DNA from: Neelides folsomi
Lineage: Eukaryota; Arthropoda; Collembola; Neelipleona; Neelidae
Length of the DNA stretch: 64,000 nucleotides
NCBI GenBank assembly: GCA_034687125.1
Contig: JAQGBZ010000003.1
Span: 558,001-622,000 of the forward strand
Direction of reading: 5' to 3'
How positions within the stretch are numbered: position 1 is the first letter of the stretch; the number at the start of each line of letters is the position of its first letter. The notes under the pieces were generated by a model, which did no database searches, was not told where the DNA came from, and was given only the letters and a program-made list of their open reading frames with translations. Position numbers and translations under genes: made by a program. Positions 52,269-63,935 of the stretch are shown here, one piece after another.

Positions 52269-53260
52269 ATGGAGGCTCCCGTCCATATCAAAATCGACAG
52301 CAGCGAGAACGACGAGATCCAAACAACTTTCCTAACGGATAACTCTCAATACATTGTCTCAGAAGATAATGATGGTGAGAATAGTGACACAGGATTTGTT
52401 AAATAAACTTGGCTTTCACTCCTTTCAATCTCTAATAAAAACAAATTCGCAATTAAAAAAATTAACCGGCGTATTATAACTGAATCAATATTTCTATCAT
52501 GCAATAAGTGTCCAATGGACTAAGTTTTAATATTAGATAAATGGAATATTTAGTGAAAAATTACAATTTTAGGTTACAAGATGTGAACTTTTGGATTCTA
52601 TTAGCTTATATGATTTTAGGCATTTTAATGTTTTTTATAATTAAATTGGATTCGATTCTTTTCAGACTCTCATGACGGAGATGATGGTGAGAGGAGTTCG
52701 GGTGTGTTGAGAGAACAAGATAGGTTTCTTCCAATTGCCAATGTAGCTCGTCTTATGAAAAAGTCGATTCCAAAAACTGGAAAGGTAATCTGTCCAAAAT
52801 AACATATAATTCGATATTTGAGTAGTTATTTGATTTAATTATAAAATTTAATACGTAGATAGCAAAGGATGCTCGAGAATGTGTCCAAGAATGCGTCTCG
52901 GAATTCGTGAGTTTCATCACGTCGGAAGCGTCTGACCGTTGCCACCAGGAAAAAAGAAAGACGATAAACGGAGAGGACATTCTCTTTGCAATGTCATCCC
53001 TCGGTTTCGACAATTACGTTGAACCCCTGAAGGCCTATTTACAAAAATACCGAGAGGCGATGAAGGGAGATAAAACTGTCACAGTCGCCGAGCCCACTCC
53101 TGTCTCCACCGCATCTTTCACCATACAAGCCGAGCAGCTGGATGAACTTTTGGCAGAAGGAAGTGGAAACGGTGTGGACGGGAGTAATCCTGTCATTTTC
53201 TTTTCAAATAATGACCAACAGGAAGAGAATAACCAAAACGAAACCTTCACTCTTACTTAA
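52269..53260 (+). CDS. NFYB: Nuclear transcription factor Y subunit beta (NF-YB)
   Basis: NF-YB is a histone-fold protein that pairs with NF-YC; with NF-YA the trimer binds CCAAT boxes. Exons 52269-52374, 52666-52784 and 52859-53260 close in frame for 208 residues (human 207). The histone-fold core, about residues 50-140, is almost canonical: [80 protein letters not shown] and QKYREAMKG. The acidic and Gln/Asn-rich ends diverge, as usual. AATAAA is at 53418-53423. Confidence 0.97.
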
Positions 53261-53781
53261 TCCTGTCTAAATCTTTTTTACAATTATAGTGTAAGTTTTT
53301 ATTTTTGCGATTGGCATCTTTGGCCTCTAAAATGTAAATGAACAGCAAAATTGATTCGATTTTAAAGTTTTTATCAAAATATATTGCAATATCAATAACG
53401 TATTACTAAATATTTAGAATAAATATATAGATGTCCAGTGTATAAAATTTTATGCATTATGATTGATTAAATAAATAAACTTTTCTAAACATTACTTTTT
53501 CAAAAAATTGAATATCTTTTAATATTCATTAACTTTATTATTATAAATATTCATCTTTTTTTATAATATAATATAATATAAGCACTTGTATTTATAAAAG
53601 AGGGATTATTGATAAGTATTAGTTAATATTAATGTAATACAAAAGTTTGTTCAAAGTCTAAAGGTATCAGAAAATATTTAAATCAGCGGGATCATATTGA
53701 TTGTAAAATCGTGTAAGTAGGTAATATATTTCCAAACGGAATAAATTGCAAAATCTCTTCATCTCCCAATTCTAAATCCCT
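53261..53781. other. Intergenic between convergent NF-YB and ABCG5-like genes
   Basis: AT-rich 3' flanks. A short (TATAA)n tract lies at 53561-53580. No other feature. Confidence 0.6.
53561..53580. repeat. (TATAA)n tract
   Basis: About four TATAA units in the 3' flank of NF-YB. Confidence 0.7.
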
Positions 53782-56358
53782 TCAGTCTCTGAACTTTTGC
53801 TTCACGAGCAAAGGGAGAGGAAGGGCATAAATCAGTAAATTAATGAGGAAATTCCCCACAGGAAACGTGAAAGCCAATCCCAAATTCATATAAATCCCCA
53901 AATCATCCCTCGCATTCCCTGTGTAATATCTCTCTTCCAAATAATGGGATCCGTTAATGTATCGACATCCTGATCCAAATCCCGTCGTTGTACAAGAACT
54001 TCCATTATTTCCATAAGGCACCAAGGGCTGTTCGAATCTTAGGAAATTCTGTTCGTTGAGAAATCCTCCTGTGAATCGATGTTGGGTCAAGTACGTAAAG
54101 TAGTAAATTGGTTCTGGAAGTCCTCTAAGCGACCGAACAGTTCCGGAAGCCAAGATCAGTGTGATTGCATGGAATGTTACAAGGAGAGACGCGAGGGAGA
54201 GTCTGGACTTGACGGTGGCCATTGCTCCAAATGTCTGTTGTTGGCCGAGGAGATATGCTGCAAGAAGGATACAGAACAACAATCCCCATTCTCCATTGTC
54301 TTTCAGTCCAGAGCATTCAAAGGCAATTCTTGATCCTATAAAGACCGTGAGAATTGTCAATGGAAGCGACCAAGCTGTGGCTGCTGTGATAAATAATGGG
54401 CCGTTGTAAGTTCCACTCCGACTTTCAGTATAATACCGTCTTCTTTCATCATCAACTGTTTAAATTAAATTAAAAAATAATTGTTATATTGTATACTCGT
54501 AATATTCAATAGTTTATTTTAAATTAAATTCTTGAATAATAGAGTTAATTAAATTGATATGGGTCTTCTCACATGTGGCAATTGTTGACCAAATGGCTGA
54601 AAAATATGTGACAGCAAGAGTATTGAGTACAAATCCATTATGAGAGACGTATGAATGTTGATAGCGATTTTCCACTCCAAAGTAAAATATCCACATGAAG
54701 AAGAATAGCAGTGGAAGAAGGAGAACTTTGAAGAATAAAGACCCAAGTCCTCGCCAAGAAATGGCAAACGTCCTGATATAACTTCTCACAATCAGCGTCC
54801 CGAACTTTGTGAGTGGAGATGGTCGACCAAGGGCATGTAAAGGCGTAACGCTGCCACGAGATTCACTGATTCCTCCTTTACGCAAAGAACCTCCTTCCAA
54901 CTTAAACTTGTCAACGAGTAGTCGGATTTGATTGTTCGACTCAACAAACTTCTCTTCAGAGCGACGATCCACAGTCGCCAAACACACTATTTAGGCAAAA
55001 ATATAATTATGTATATAAAAAATATTAAAGCATTAAATTAAATATCAATTTTTCATAATTTGGTAAAATGGAAGTCTTTTTGGCGATGAATCTGTATTTA
55101 TTTTTATTAATATTTTCTTATTTTGAAACTTACAATAATACATAAGCGGATTTTCAACTTCAGGACATGGGAATCCAATATTTCTAAAGTAATCCAACAT
55201 GACCCGAGTGTTTCCTGAGTACACGACATCCCCCAGACAGAGGTAACTCACTCGGTCGAGAAATGGGAAAATGTCACTCCGGGGTTTTTCCATTGTGACT
55301 ACAACAATCCGCCCGTATTTCTTTGCATAATTGGAAAGGATTGACACAACGAAGTATGTGTTTAAGGGATCCAAGTTCCAAGCAGGTTCATCGGCCAACA
55401 ACACCACTGAATGAGCAAATTGAAAATTAGTACTTTGCTAATATAGCTATTAAACTGATAAGTGATCATTTATTAACCATTTACAGATATTACTTTTTAA
55501 TAAGAAGGAGAAAGTAATTTTAATGATTTATTAGAAATATTTATAAATTAATACCAGGATCTTTAATGAGCTGAACTGCTAAAGCTAGTCTTCTAATTTC
55601 AGGTGGAGTCAAAGACTCAACGCTTGAGCCAGCAACTTGTGTCAATGCAACTTCAGACAGAATTTGCCTCACTCGAACTGAGCGAACTGAAGATGAAGTT
55701 CTGAGACTTAAAGCTGCTTCGTATTCAAGCGTTTGTCCAACTGTGAGTCCTCTTAGGAGATGTTCGTCACTTACCCCACTCACGTAACTTCCGGCTGCCT
55801 ATAAACAACGTTCAATTTACAATAAGTGCAAAGTCCCGCCAATTTATTTGAGCACATTTTACTAACTGTTTTCAAATATGTGCATTACATAATTAAAGCT
55901 ACTCTCGTCTGGTGTATGAATTGCTTATTACTTATTACTGACATTGATTATTTAATAAGTTTTTATGAGAATCTTACATTGAAAAGTCTCTTGTTCAATG
56001 TGACCCCATTAAGGAGTACATAACCTTTCTTCGGCCCATTTGCTCTACATCCAACAACATCCAGCAATGCTTTTTTCCCACTTCCCTTTGAACCAAGAAT
56101 GGCCATCATTTCTCCCGAATGGACCTCGAATGAAACATCTCGGAGGATCAGACCGCTCCTCGTTGTTCCAGTCAATTGTTTCACCCATGTTGGTGGCTCA
56201 ACCTTAAGAAAACCCAAATTAAATTAACTTACAAATAACTAACTTAACTTAACTTGTAATTGTAAAATTAAAATAAACGTTATTTCTCTTACATGTCCAG
56301 TATAGTACAAGTTGAGAACTTCTAATATGTAATCACTGGGACCAAGAATCGCCGACAT
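53782..56358 (-). CDS. ABCG5-like half ABC transporter (arthropod CG11069 type)
   Basis: ABCG5 works as a heterodimer with ABCG8 to export sterols in vertebrates; the arthropod cargo is not settled. Exons 56358-56293, 56202-55978, 55798-55555, 55406-55134, 54986-54573 and 54455-53782 close in frame for 631 residues, a normal half-transporter length. The nucleotide-binding domain has Walker A GSKGSGKK (59-66), a poor signature LTPPE (160-164) and Walker B VVLLADEP (179-186). The ABCG5-type FPCPEVENPLMYYLCLATVD leads to a six-helix membrane domain with the extracellular loop TTGFGSGCRYINGSHYLEER before the last helix. The start at 56358 gives the short cytosolic N-terminus typical of ABCG5. It lies head-to-head with the ABCG8-like gene. 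Confidence 0.94.
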
Positions 56359-57074
56359 GATTTGATTGTTTCACACGAGCATAGATATTGACTTCACTAA
56401 ATATAATCTAAATTTAAAAAGATTTATATATTTCAATTTTTCAATGGTCCAAGCTCCAACAGCGTCTTTAGTCAGTTATTGCGAATTATTGGAAACCCAT
56501 TTAATGAAATGTATTGGCAATGGATGGGAAACTGTTGTGAGGAGAAAGGCTTTTGAAAGAGTGAGGTTGAGCGGAGATAAAATAGGAATATTAATTTAAC
56601 GGGAGGTAGTTGATAATAGAATGAAGAGAAGGCCAATGGCCCCGCATTCCACCCTGCAACACACCTTGAGGGCGTCCTGACAGGTGGATTCAACCCACCC
56701 TCAGGTCTCGCACCACGGAACACACTCCCCGAAATTCCTACCCCCTTCACACCCCAACTACATCCTCTGCTCCTCCGCCAACAACCATTCACTCACCATC
56801 ACCCTCAAAAAGAGGATTTTAAAATTTAAATTAAAGTCCTCAAATCAATATAAGTACTCAGGACTCAAGTCCTCAATTTACAATCAACAATTTCGTTTAG
56901 AACGCTTGACTTTTCTCAGTAGAGTGAGTGTTGAGACAGAAAGTGAAAGAGAAGGAAACGCCGTGAAGGAGACGCAGGAAGTGGAAAAGTTCGTCAAGTG
57001 ATGATGATAATTACCAAGTTATTTAATTTATTAAATAATTAACCTCTGAGCTCTCTTCTGTGTGGTTTGGTCAA
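56359..57074. promoter_or_regulatory. Shared intergenic region of the ABCG5/ABCG8-like pair
   Basis: 716 bases between divergent start codons. The part at about 56620-56810 is GC-rich in an AT-rich window and has a CCAAT box at 56633-56637 (ggccaatggcc). A single bidirectional control region is likely. Frames at 56366-56599 and 56684-57001 show no family signal. Confidence 0.55.
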
Positions 57075-60000
57075 ATGGAAGAGATGTGGGAAATACCGGA
57101 ACGAAGGTGAGAATGTTCAAACATTGTTCTTTGAAAGATTTATATACAATATAAAGTGAATGTATTAAGTAGGAGATCTTGGAGCATATATTGTGAGATT
57201 GTTTAATTCTCCATCATGCTCCTAGATCTTGATTCATCATTTATAAGATAGATTGGAGATCATCAGGAGCGTGAAAAGACACACGTGTTAGGAATGTTCT
57301 TATTATGTAGATTAGATCAAGTTTATTGATTACGTGTCTTTGGAAGATTTTAGAAAACTATTTACAGTTTGCACGATTACAATTTGCAATAAATTAAATA
57401 CAAGACCAAAGGGCTATTTAAATGATTTGAAACTATCAGCTAAACTATTAGTAATAGTTAAGCTATTACAGTATTTAATTATGTTATACTTAATTATAAA
57501 TGTCTTATGCATGTACCATATAAAGTATAAGAAGTATACGAATCAAATTCGCAGAAACGTCGTTGATTGGATTGTAAAATTGACAATGACATTATTAGGT
57601 ACACGGTTCCAACGAATCATTCCCCCTCACCTTTACGACGTGGGGGCGGTGTGGGGAATGCCGCTGAGGATCTTCATGCCTGGTCGATCTACAGACAAAA
57701 CCTCAACTCCGATTTCACTGACTCGGCATTAGGGAGTGAAGAAAGGTCGCCGCTCCCCTACGGGAACTTTCAATTGAGAGACGCGACCGTTCAGTCGATC
57801 CTCCGTCACCCCCGTCTTGCTCCACGGTCCGAACTCGGGTCAAATATGTATGCCTATCTGAAGTTCGGTCTCCCGCGGGTGTTCCCGCCATCGGCCAACA
57901 ATGGCCATTCCTCGGCTATCCCAATGAGGAAGGAAAATTCGAGTGGTTATGACTCGGCTGAGGATCGGCATGGAAGCCCAATGAACCCAGCAGGTCGAAG
58001 GTCAGCCCCACCGCATACCCTTCCAATAAGACCGGCGAGGTCAGAGACGGACTTGAGAGATGGGTTAGTGCGGGACAGATTTGGGCCACCGAATGCGAAC
58101 AATAGGGAAAGGAGATTAAGAGCAACTTCGGAAACAAATCTTATGGCCAGAAATTCTCATCCTTCACTCAGCAAAGCTGGTTCACAGGTCAGATATTTTT
58201 TTAAACTAATAATTAATTAATATTGTAAATGAAATATTATTAGATGTTCATTTCAGCCTTTTTTCATTTTCATAAATAATATTATTATTTGATAAACGTG
58301 GATTTCCTCTAAATCGCCGTTTTCTGTCAAATGATTCAATTTCTTCTCCTTCTCACGCACCTTCGTTCATTTAAAAGCCCATTACTCTTCCCATCCGCCT
58401 CATTATTCTTAAAGTTTGACTTAATTTAAGGAAAGTAAAGGAGAATAATTTTATGATGACTCGTGGTATTCAAATATGTTGGAAAAGTATATCAAAGAGC
58501 TAAAGGTTAAAGAATCTTCAAACCACTCGACACGTTCTCTATTCAAATGAATTTGAAAGCTTTATTCTCCCATATTAATAAATTAAAAGAACGTGGAAGA
58601 CCTAACGGATCCTTCTCCTTTGTTTTCCAATGACTCATATGCGGAGTTTCAAGAATTATTCGATTATTCACAGTAGCCAAATTAATTATTCAATCTCACG
58701 AGGAGATTACTTTCCTCTATTATACATCCGATCTATTGATAGCCATGATTTGCGTACGAATTGCATGAATTAATGTGAAGATCTTCCGTGGTCGTGTAGA
58801 GAGGTTTATGAGGATTTGGAATCAATTGATTGAGAGCATTGGGAAGTAGTTCACCATAAGAGATCTCAATGATATTTAAAATGTGAATCATGCAGGTGTC
58901 CCTTGTGTCGAGAGGAGGAGCGAAGGGATTTTATAGTGGACACACCGAAGACACAATTTTCAAACATCCTCATTTACAGGTAAATTCCATTTTATTAATT
59001 TGAATTAAATTAAATATTAAAATAATGGTTTTTAGATTCTCATAGATTTGAACTACGATTTTTATCATACTTATCTGTATTAAATTCTTTATATTAAATT
59101 CGTCGTTCGTTTAATTTTTGGGAGTGATGATTTGGAGTGATAATCCGGATTTGGTGATATGATTTTGTCATTTTAATTGTTTTAATTAACTAAATAGGTT
59201 CGAGGTTTATGCTACGAAATTGGCGGGAAAGTAACGGCGCTTGGAAAGGGCCGAATAATCGATGGACTTACCTTCGATCTACGTGGAGGAGAAATCATGG
59301 CACTTATTGCAACAACCCGTAAGATTTAATTTACCATTTAACCAGATTTCACTCACTGTGTAATTAATCGAGTGCATTTATGTAAATTAAAAAAAAGTTA
59401 AATGCAAATAGTCCCACACGTTGATCATAAAAACGATGAATTATAAAAAGAGAGGAAAAACGTGTGATGTTGGTCAATTTTCATCTCATTTGTTAAGAAA
59501 AGAATTTCCGCCCGTTAGGAAACCACAAAACTTGGTCTTTACAAAAAACTTTTTTCCATCCGTTTTTTATGAAAATAACAATAAAGTTCCACAATGTGCG
59601 TCTGTGCATGCTTTTGAAATGTGTTGATTAGTTTTCGGTTGATAAGTGGTAGGGTTCGACTAGGAGAAAATTGGCTCAGAGTTCGACATTGAGAAGATCT
59701 CTTTCGATTGTTGAGGTTTGGAATTGAATGGCCGATTGAATCCTTCATGAATCTCTCCATATAATTATTATTATTGCATCCACATCATTTCCTCATTACT
59801 TGAAGAGAGAGATATTGAATGGAAGTCTATTCATACATCTAACTGTATTTCTACCCTTGAGAAGATGAAAGAAGTATTTGTGTGTCTCTCTCACCCTCAA
59901 TGAGCTAATCGCTCCAAGAACAATTTATTTGCATGGCTCTCACGGGGAGACGGCCGGAAAGACCAATTCGTCACAACCAAACAGTATGATTTCTGTCGTT

Positions 60001-62302
60001 AATCATATTCACTACACTTGACATTCTTACATTTATTTAATTAAAATTCAGCTTATGATCAAACGTGTGAGTGTCGATAAAATGCATGTCAGGTTTGAAC
60101 TCTGTTACAAAAATAATTGTAAATGCCAGTGACCTTTATCGTAATGGATTAAACATAACGAGCAATGTGCGGAATGTAAAAGTACAAAGACCGTAATCAT
60201 TTTATCCTATTAAGACATTCGTATCGAATTAGAGTGTCAACAATGACTGGAACTATTGTTCAATAAAACACTCATTAACTCTTTTATTCAAAGTTTATAG
60301 AACGGAGCATAACCGCCATTTTCTGTCACAACTCGACTTGGTTGACAATCGTTTAAACATATAACTCGTTACTTAAGGACTTTTACTTAAAATATATCCT
60401 TCGCATCTCATTCATTTCAAACTTATAAATAAAGTATATCCAATACTCAATGGTAATGATATTATGCTTATATACAGATACCAATATAAAGATATACTGA
60501 TTTATACTGTATTTTGCATACCTATGCATACACACACCTACATTCAGTATACTGTAGTCATATCCATATTCATTTTATAGAAACGAATATTTCAAGCATC
60601 ATTTAAAAGCCTTATAATATGGAAATTGTGCTTAGTGTTTACTAAATCATCCCTCTGATAATTCTGCAACGAATGCTCAACATTGGAGTGAATTAGGACG
60701 GGAAATGAGGATTTATAAAGGGAAATACACATAAGACTTTATTTTTCTTTCATTTCACGGACCCTTGCACACTTTGTCTTTTCGAGTGAAAAAAGGATAG
60801 AAGAATCTCTGAGTTTTCTTGCAAACGAAAATGAAACATTTGCTAAAAGTGAATTTGTCGTCTCTAAATGAAAAAATACCTGTAATTTTCTTTTTTCCCT
60901 TTATAATTTCCCTTCCCCCCATATAGGTATCAAATGAGAATTAGATTTTATAGTGAGCATATATTTCTAATGTATCCTCTTCTTGCATTACAAGTTGTGA
61001 CATGAGCTTTTATATAAAATGGAAAAAAGAAGATATGATCAGCATCTTTGTACATTAGTTGATTCTTGTGAGAGAAAGATAGGATTTTAATATCAAAGGG
61101 GGAATGTCCTTCTGCGCGCCTTCATACTAACAGATTTGCGTAAGGACGTCCGACGGCGAAATTCTCCTTGATGAGCTGATGAGATTTGGGGATTGCAGGG
61201 AAAATGCTCATCTCCTCTAATTACTCCTTCCCTCATCATACAATTTAGCTGAAGGGAAAGTTCTTCTTTTCACTCCTTCTCTTTACGATGGTCATTTTCA
61301 AAAAGTGCACACAATGAACCAAGCTGACTGAGCCGGATGTTCATTTTGCGACGGTCGACTCAACTCAATTATCATTTATGAAGACTTTACATCATGTAGG
61401 CTCATATTATAAAAAAACCAATTGTATTGTATTGTCAGTATTATGCGGTATATTGGTAGGCACACAATACATACACATATCTGGACACTACAAGCACAAT
61501 AGGTATATGTATGTGTTAAAATGTAGAATCCGTGTAATATTACATTTGCGAAATAGATGATTGGATTTTAAGTATTTAATTCCATGCACCATTTTATTCT
61601 AACGACTACTTACTTTACTTTAAACTACTCAAATTTCTAAATTGTAATTTACAATCATTTACGGCCATTTCAAACTCATTTAGCTTACTTGTAAATAGCA
61701 ATTTGGTGACTTTCTTGTTGCAATACAAAATGTGAAAGAGGAAGATTTAAATTCTAGCCAAATACGTAAAAATATTTTGTTAATTTTTGTATGATTTTTG
61801 CAGGGAGTGAAGGGACGGCAGTGTTGGACGTTCTTTCAGGGCGACGACACGAGCGAGGTCGAATCGGCGGCGAGCTTTTACTCAATGGGAACAACGTGAC
61901 GGCGAGTCGACTGGGCGGGCGGGTCGCGTATGTTCGACGTGACTCTCGTCTCCACCCAGACATGACAGTTGCTCAAACGATGCGGTTTCACGCCATGTTG
62001 CGGACTCCCATCATTTCACATTCATCCCTCTCAAAATCCGCCACTGTGAGAAACCATAATTATTTCTCGTGCCTTTTCAACCCCTTTGTTCCGATGATAA
62101 TAAATGGGAAATGACACTTGTGCAGATGGAGAGTTTATTAGAAGATCTTGGTCTTGGGAGCGTCCGTGAGAGCTTGGTAGAGACGCTGACAACTGCAGAG
62201 CGCCAGCGGCTCTCCGTAGCTTGCCAACTTCTCCTCAATACGGAAATCCTCCTTTTAGATGATCCCACAAGAGGAATGGACATTTTCGACACGTTTTTCC
62301 TT
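57075..62302 (+). CDS. ABCG8-like half ABC transporter (arthropod CG31121 type), N-terminal and NBD part only
   Basis: Partner of the ABCG5-like gene. Exons 57075-57106, 57599-58187, 58896-58979, 59198-59318, 61804-62045 and 62126-62302 join in frame, with introns up to 2.5 kb. A long N-terminus typical of arthropod ABCG8 comes first: AAEDLHAWSIYRQNLNSDFT, SPLPYGNFQLRDATVQSIL and YLKFGLPRVFPP. The nucleotide-binding domain begins VRGLCYEIGGKVTALGKG and holds an eroded Walker A (LIATTRSEGTA, no lysine), a Q-loop region (VAYVRRDSRLHPDMTV), a degenerate signature LTTAE and Walker B EILLLDDP. The last exon ends at a donor (gtatgc) at 62303. No exon for the membrane domain is visible in the remaining 1.7 kb. 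Confidence 0.88.
57107..57598. other. Intron 1 of the ABCG8-like gene
   Basis: AT-rich. An open frame crosses it from 57334 but has no family signal and runs into the real exon 2 in another frame. Confidence 0.6.
58188..58895. other. Intron 2 of the ABCG8-like gene
   Basis: Non-coding. No nested feature supported. Confidence 0.6.
59319..61803. other. Intron 4 of the ABCG8-like gene, 2.5 kb
   Basis: The longest intron in the window. It contains pyrimidine- and purine-rich patches (60720-60920, 61180-61280) and a stretch of imperfect TATAC/ATACA motifs around 60470-60580. No nested gene or transposon can be supported. Confidence 0.5.
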
Positions 62303-62693
62303 GTATGCCAAATTAATATTTTTTATATAATTATTTAATTCATACCATTCATTTAAATATTTAGTAGCTTAAATATCTCTTTGATATCTGATAAGAATGA
62401 GTTATTCTCATATTCGTATTTTAATTTAACTTTAAGTGCGAATACAAAATTGGTTCTAAATAAGAAATAATCAAATGAGTTTTCTTCAAGACATTCTATG
62501 TAACTACTTACTAGACAGTTTAGAAATTCCTGGCACACTTCGCAAAAACTTTTAAAATACAAGCAGCATTTATAATATTATACTAAAAAATATTAACCGG
62601 AATTAAGTTAAATATTATAGAGATAACATATACACATAAATTAAAGGTAAAATAAGTATCACATATATAGCACAGATATGATTTATATTTTTA
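62303..62693. other. AT-rich sequence after the last visible ABCG8-like exon
   Basis: AT-rich, no supported coding sequence on the plus strand where further ABCG8 exons would be expected. Confidence 0.5.
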
Positions 62694-63613
62694 CTAGTTT
62701 TCTTTATCACTTTCTTGGTTTGAATTTTGATATTGGAGAAATTCTTCTTCACTTTCCTCACCGTACTCCAATTCAAATTCATCTTCGCTCTTGTCACTTC
62801 CAACATTAATAATTATTGGACTTATCCGATTAATTGAAGAGAGAATGTCCAAATCAATCAAGTTGTCCCGATCCCACATAACGTCTTCGTATTTAATTGA
62901 AAGCTTAAGACACTGTCTCCAAAGTTCAGGTGTAATTGTTCCAATGGCTTCAACAAAGCCATAAAATGCGAATGTCTTTTCTCGATTGTTCGATTACTTC
63001 GTCAACAAGATATTTAGGTTGGACCGGCTTTTCCTTTGACATTTGAATTAATGAGACTTTGAGGAATTCATCAAATGAGGAAGCGTTCTGAGGAAGAGTG
63101 ATTCCGTGAACCAAATTCCATTGAATAATTTGACCCTTTTTCCATCCCATATTCGGCATTAGTGTCCCTGATACCTTAGAATTATATTATCAATATTATT
63201 ATAATTACAATACAATAATTTTAATAATAATTACAATAATTTATATAATAGGAATGATATAAAAATTATATTGAACATACTCTTTTTTATGGTATCCCTT
63301 TTCATTCCCAATGTGATTAATAATCACTCTTCCAGCACAAGATTTAATCAGAAAGCCACCTATAAAACATTTTAACATTAAAGTATTAAGTATACAAAAA
63401 TGGTATATTACAACCGTTCATTTTATTTTATTAAAGTATTTACTAATATATATATATAATTAAAGCTATAATTTAAATATTTCTTTTAATTGTTTTTTAA
63501 ACAAAATATTATAAATATACCGGCATATCCATGCATATCTTGAAGAACTTGCCCAGACCAAGCGCCTTCCAATTCCTTTCTTTCTGTTGTACTGACCAAC
63601 ATTTGTACATTAC
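62694..63613 (-). pseudogene. Decayed Tc1/mariner-superfamily (IS630-like, DDE_3) transposase
   Basis: Disconnected minus-strand blocks resemble the intronless DDE_3 transposases common in arthropods. Block 63613-63531 has MLVSTTERKELEGAWSGQVL. Block 63360-63290 has GFLIKSCAGRVIINHIGNEK, which matches the usual region of type RLIIVHAGxExGF. Block 63170-62960 has MGWKKGQIIQWNLVHGI and YLVDEVIEQSRKD, matching the linker before the last catalytic residue. Block 62955-62694 has EAIGTITPELWRQCLKLSIK, ISPIIINVGSDKSEDEF and an acidic end, matching the C-terminus. The LPPYHxxxNPIEL block with the third catalytic residue is missing at about 62955-62960, where the frame also shifts, and stops separate other blocks. 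No terminal inverted repeats were recognised. Some block boundaries look like introns, so a degraded host-derived gene is an alternative. Confidence 0.55.
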
Positions 63614-63815
63614 TCTATTTGAATTGAAACAGTTATTGAAGCTGTTAGAGAATAATAAAACTGAATTTCATTTTACAGCATATAATAACAATATGGTTTT
63701 TGTGTTCTAAATAACACAAAAGTAAATAGCCCAAAGGGTCCTTATTACACTAAATATATAAATTATGAAGAGACAACACCTGGTTCTCTATAAGGCCAAA
63801 AACATAAATGAAATG

Positions 63816-63935
63816 CTAAAGGGAGTAGTTAAAGAAAATAAAGCCATATTGTGGAATTCCGTTGAATTGGCGCTCTGGAGGGTTGGAATAAGAAATAAGA
63901 AAATAGACATCTCCTTCCTTCACAGAATCACAGAG
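63816..63935 (-). CDS. Possible terminal exon of a gene entering from the right
   Basis: A good acceptor (ttttttacag at 63945-63936) precedes a 40-codon open frame that starts LCDSVKEGDVYFLISYSNPP, continues ERQFNGIPQYGFIFF and ends at a stop at 63816. Codon use looks coding-like, but the family is not recognised and the upstream exons lie outside the window. Confidence 0.3.
   Translation of the reverse strand, partial: LCDSVKEGDVYFLISYSNPPERQFNGIPQYGFIFFNYSL

Noticed and set aside
52097-52342. 81-codon plus-strand frame starting in the PUS3/NF-YB promoter
   Set aside because: It overlaps the NF-YB first exon in another frame and shows no conserved motif.
57334-57732. 132-codon open frame
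   Set aside because: Lies mainly in intron 1 of the ABCG8-like gene and enters exon 2 in the wrong frame; no family signal.
59539-59760. 73-codon minus-strand frame in ABCG8-like intron 4
   Set aside because: No splice context or family signal; composition like the surrounding intron.
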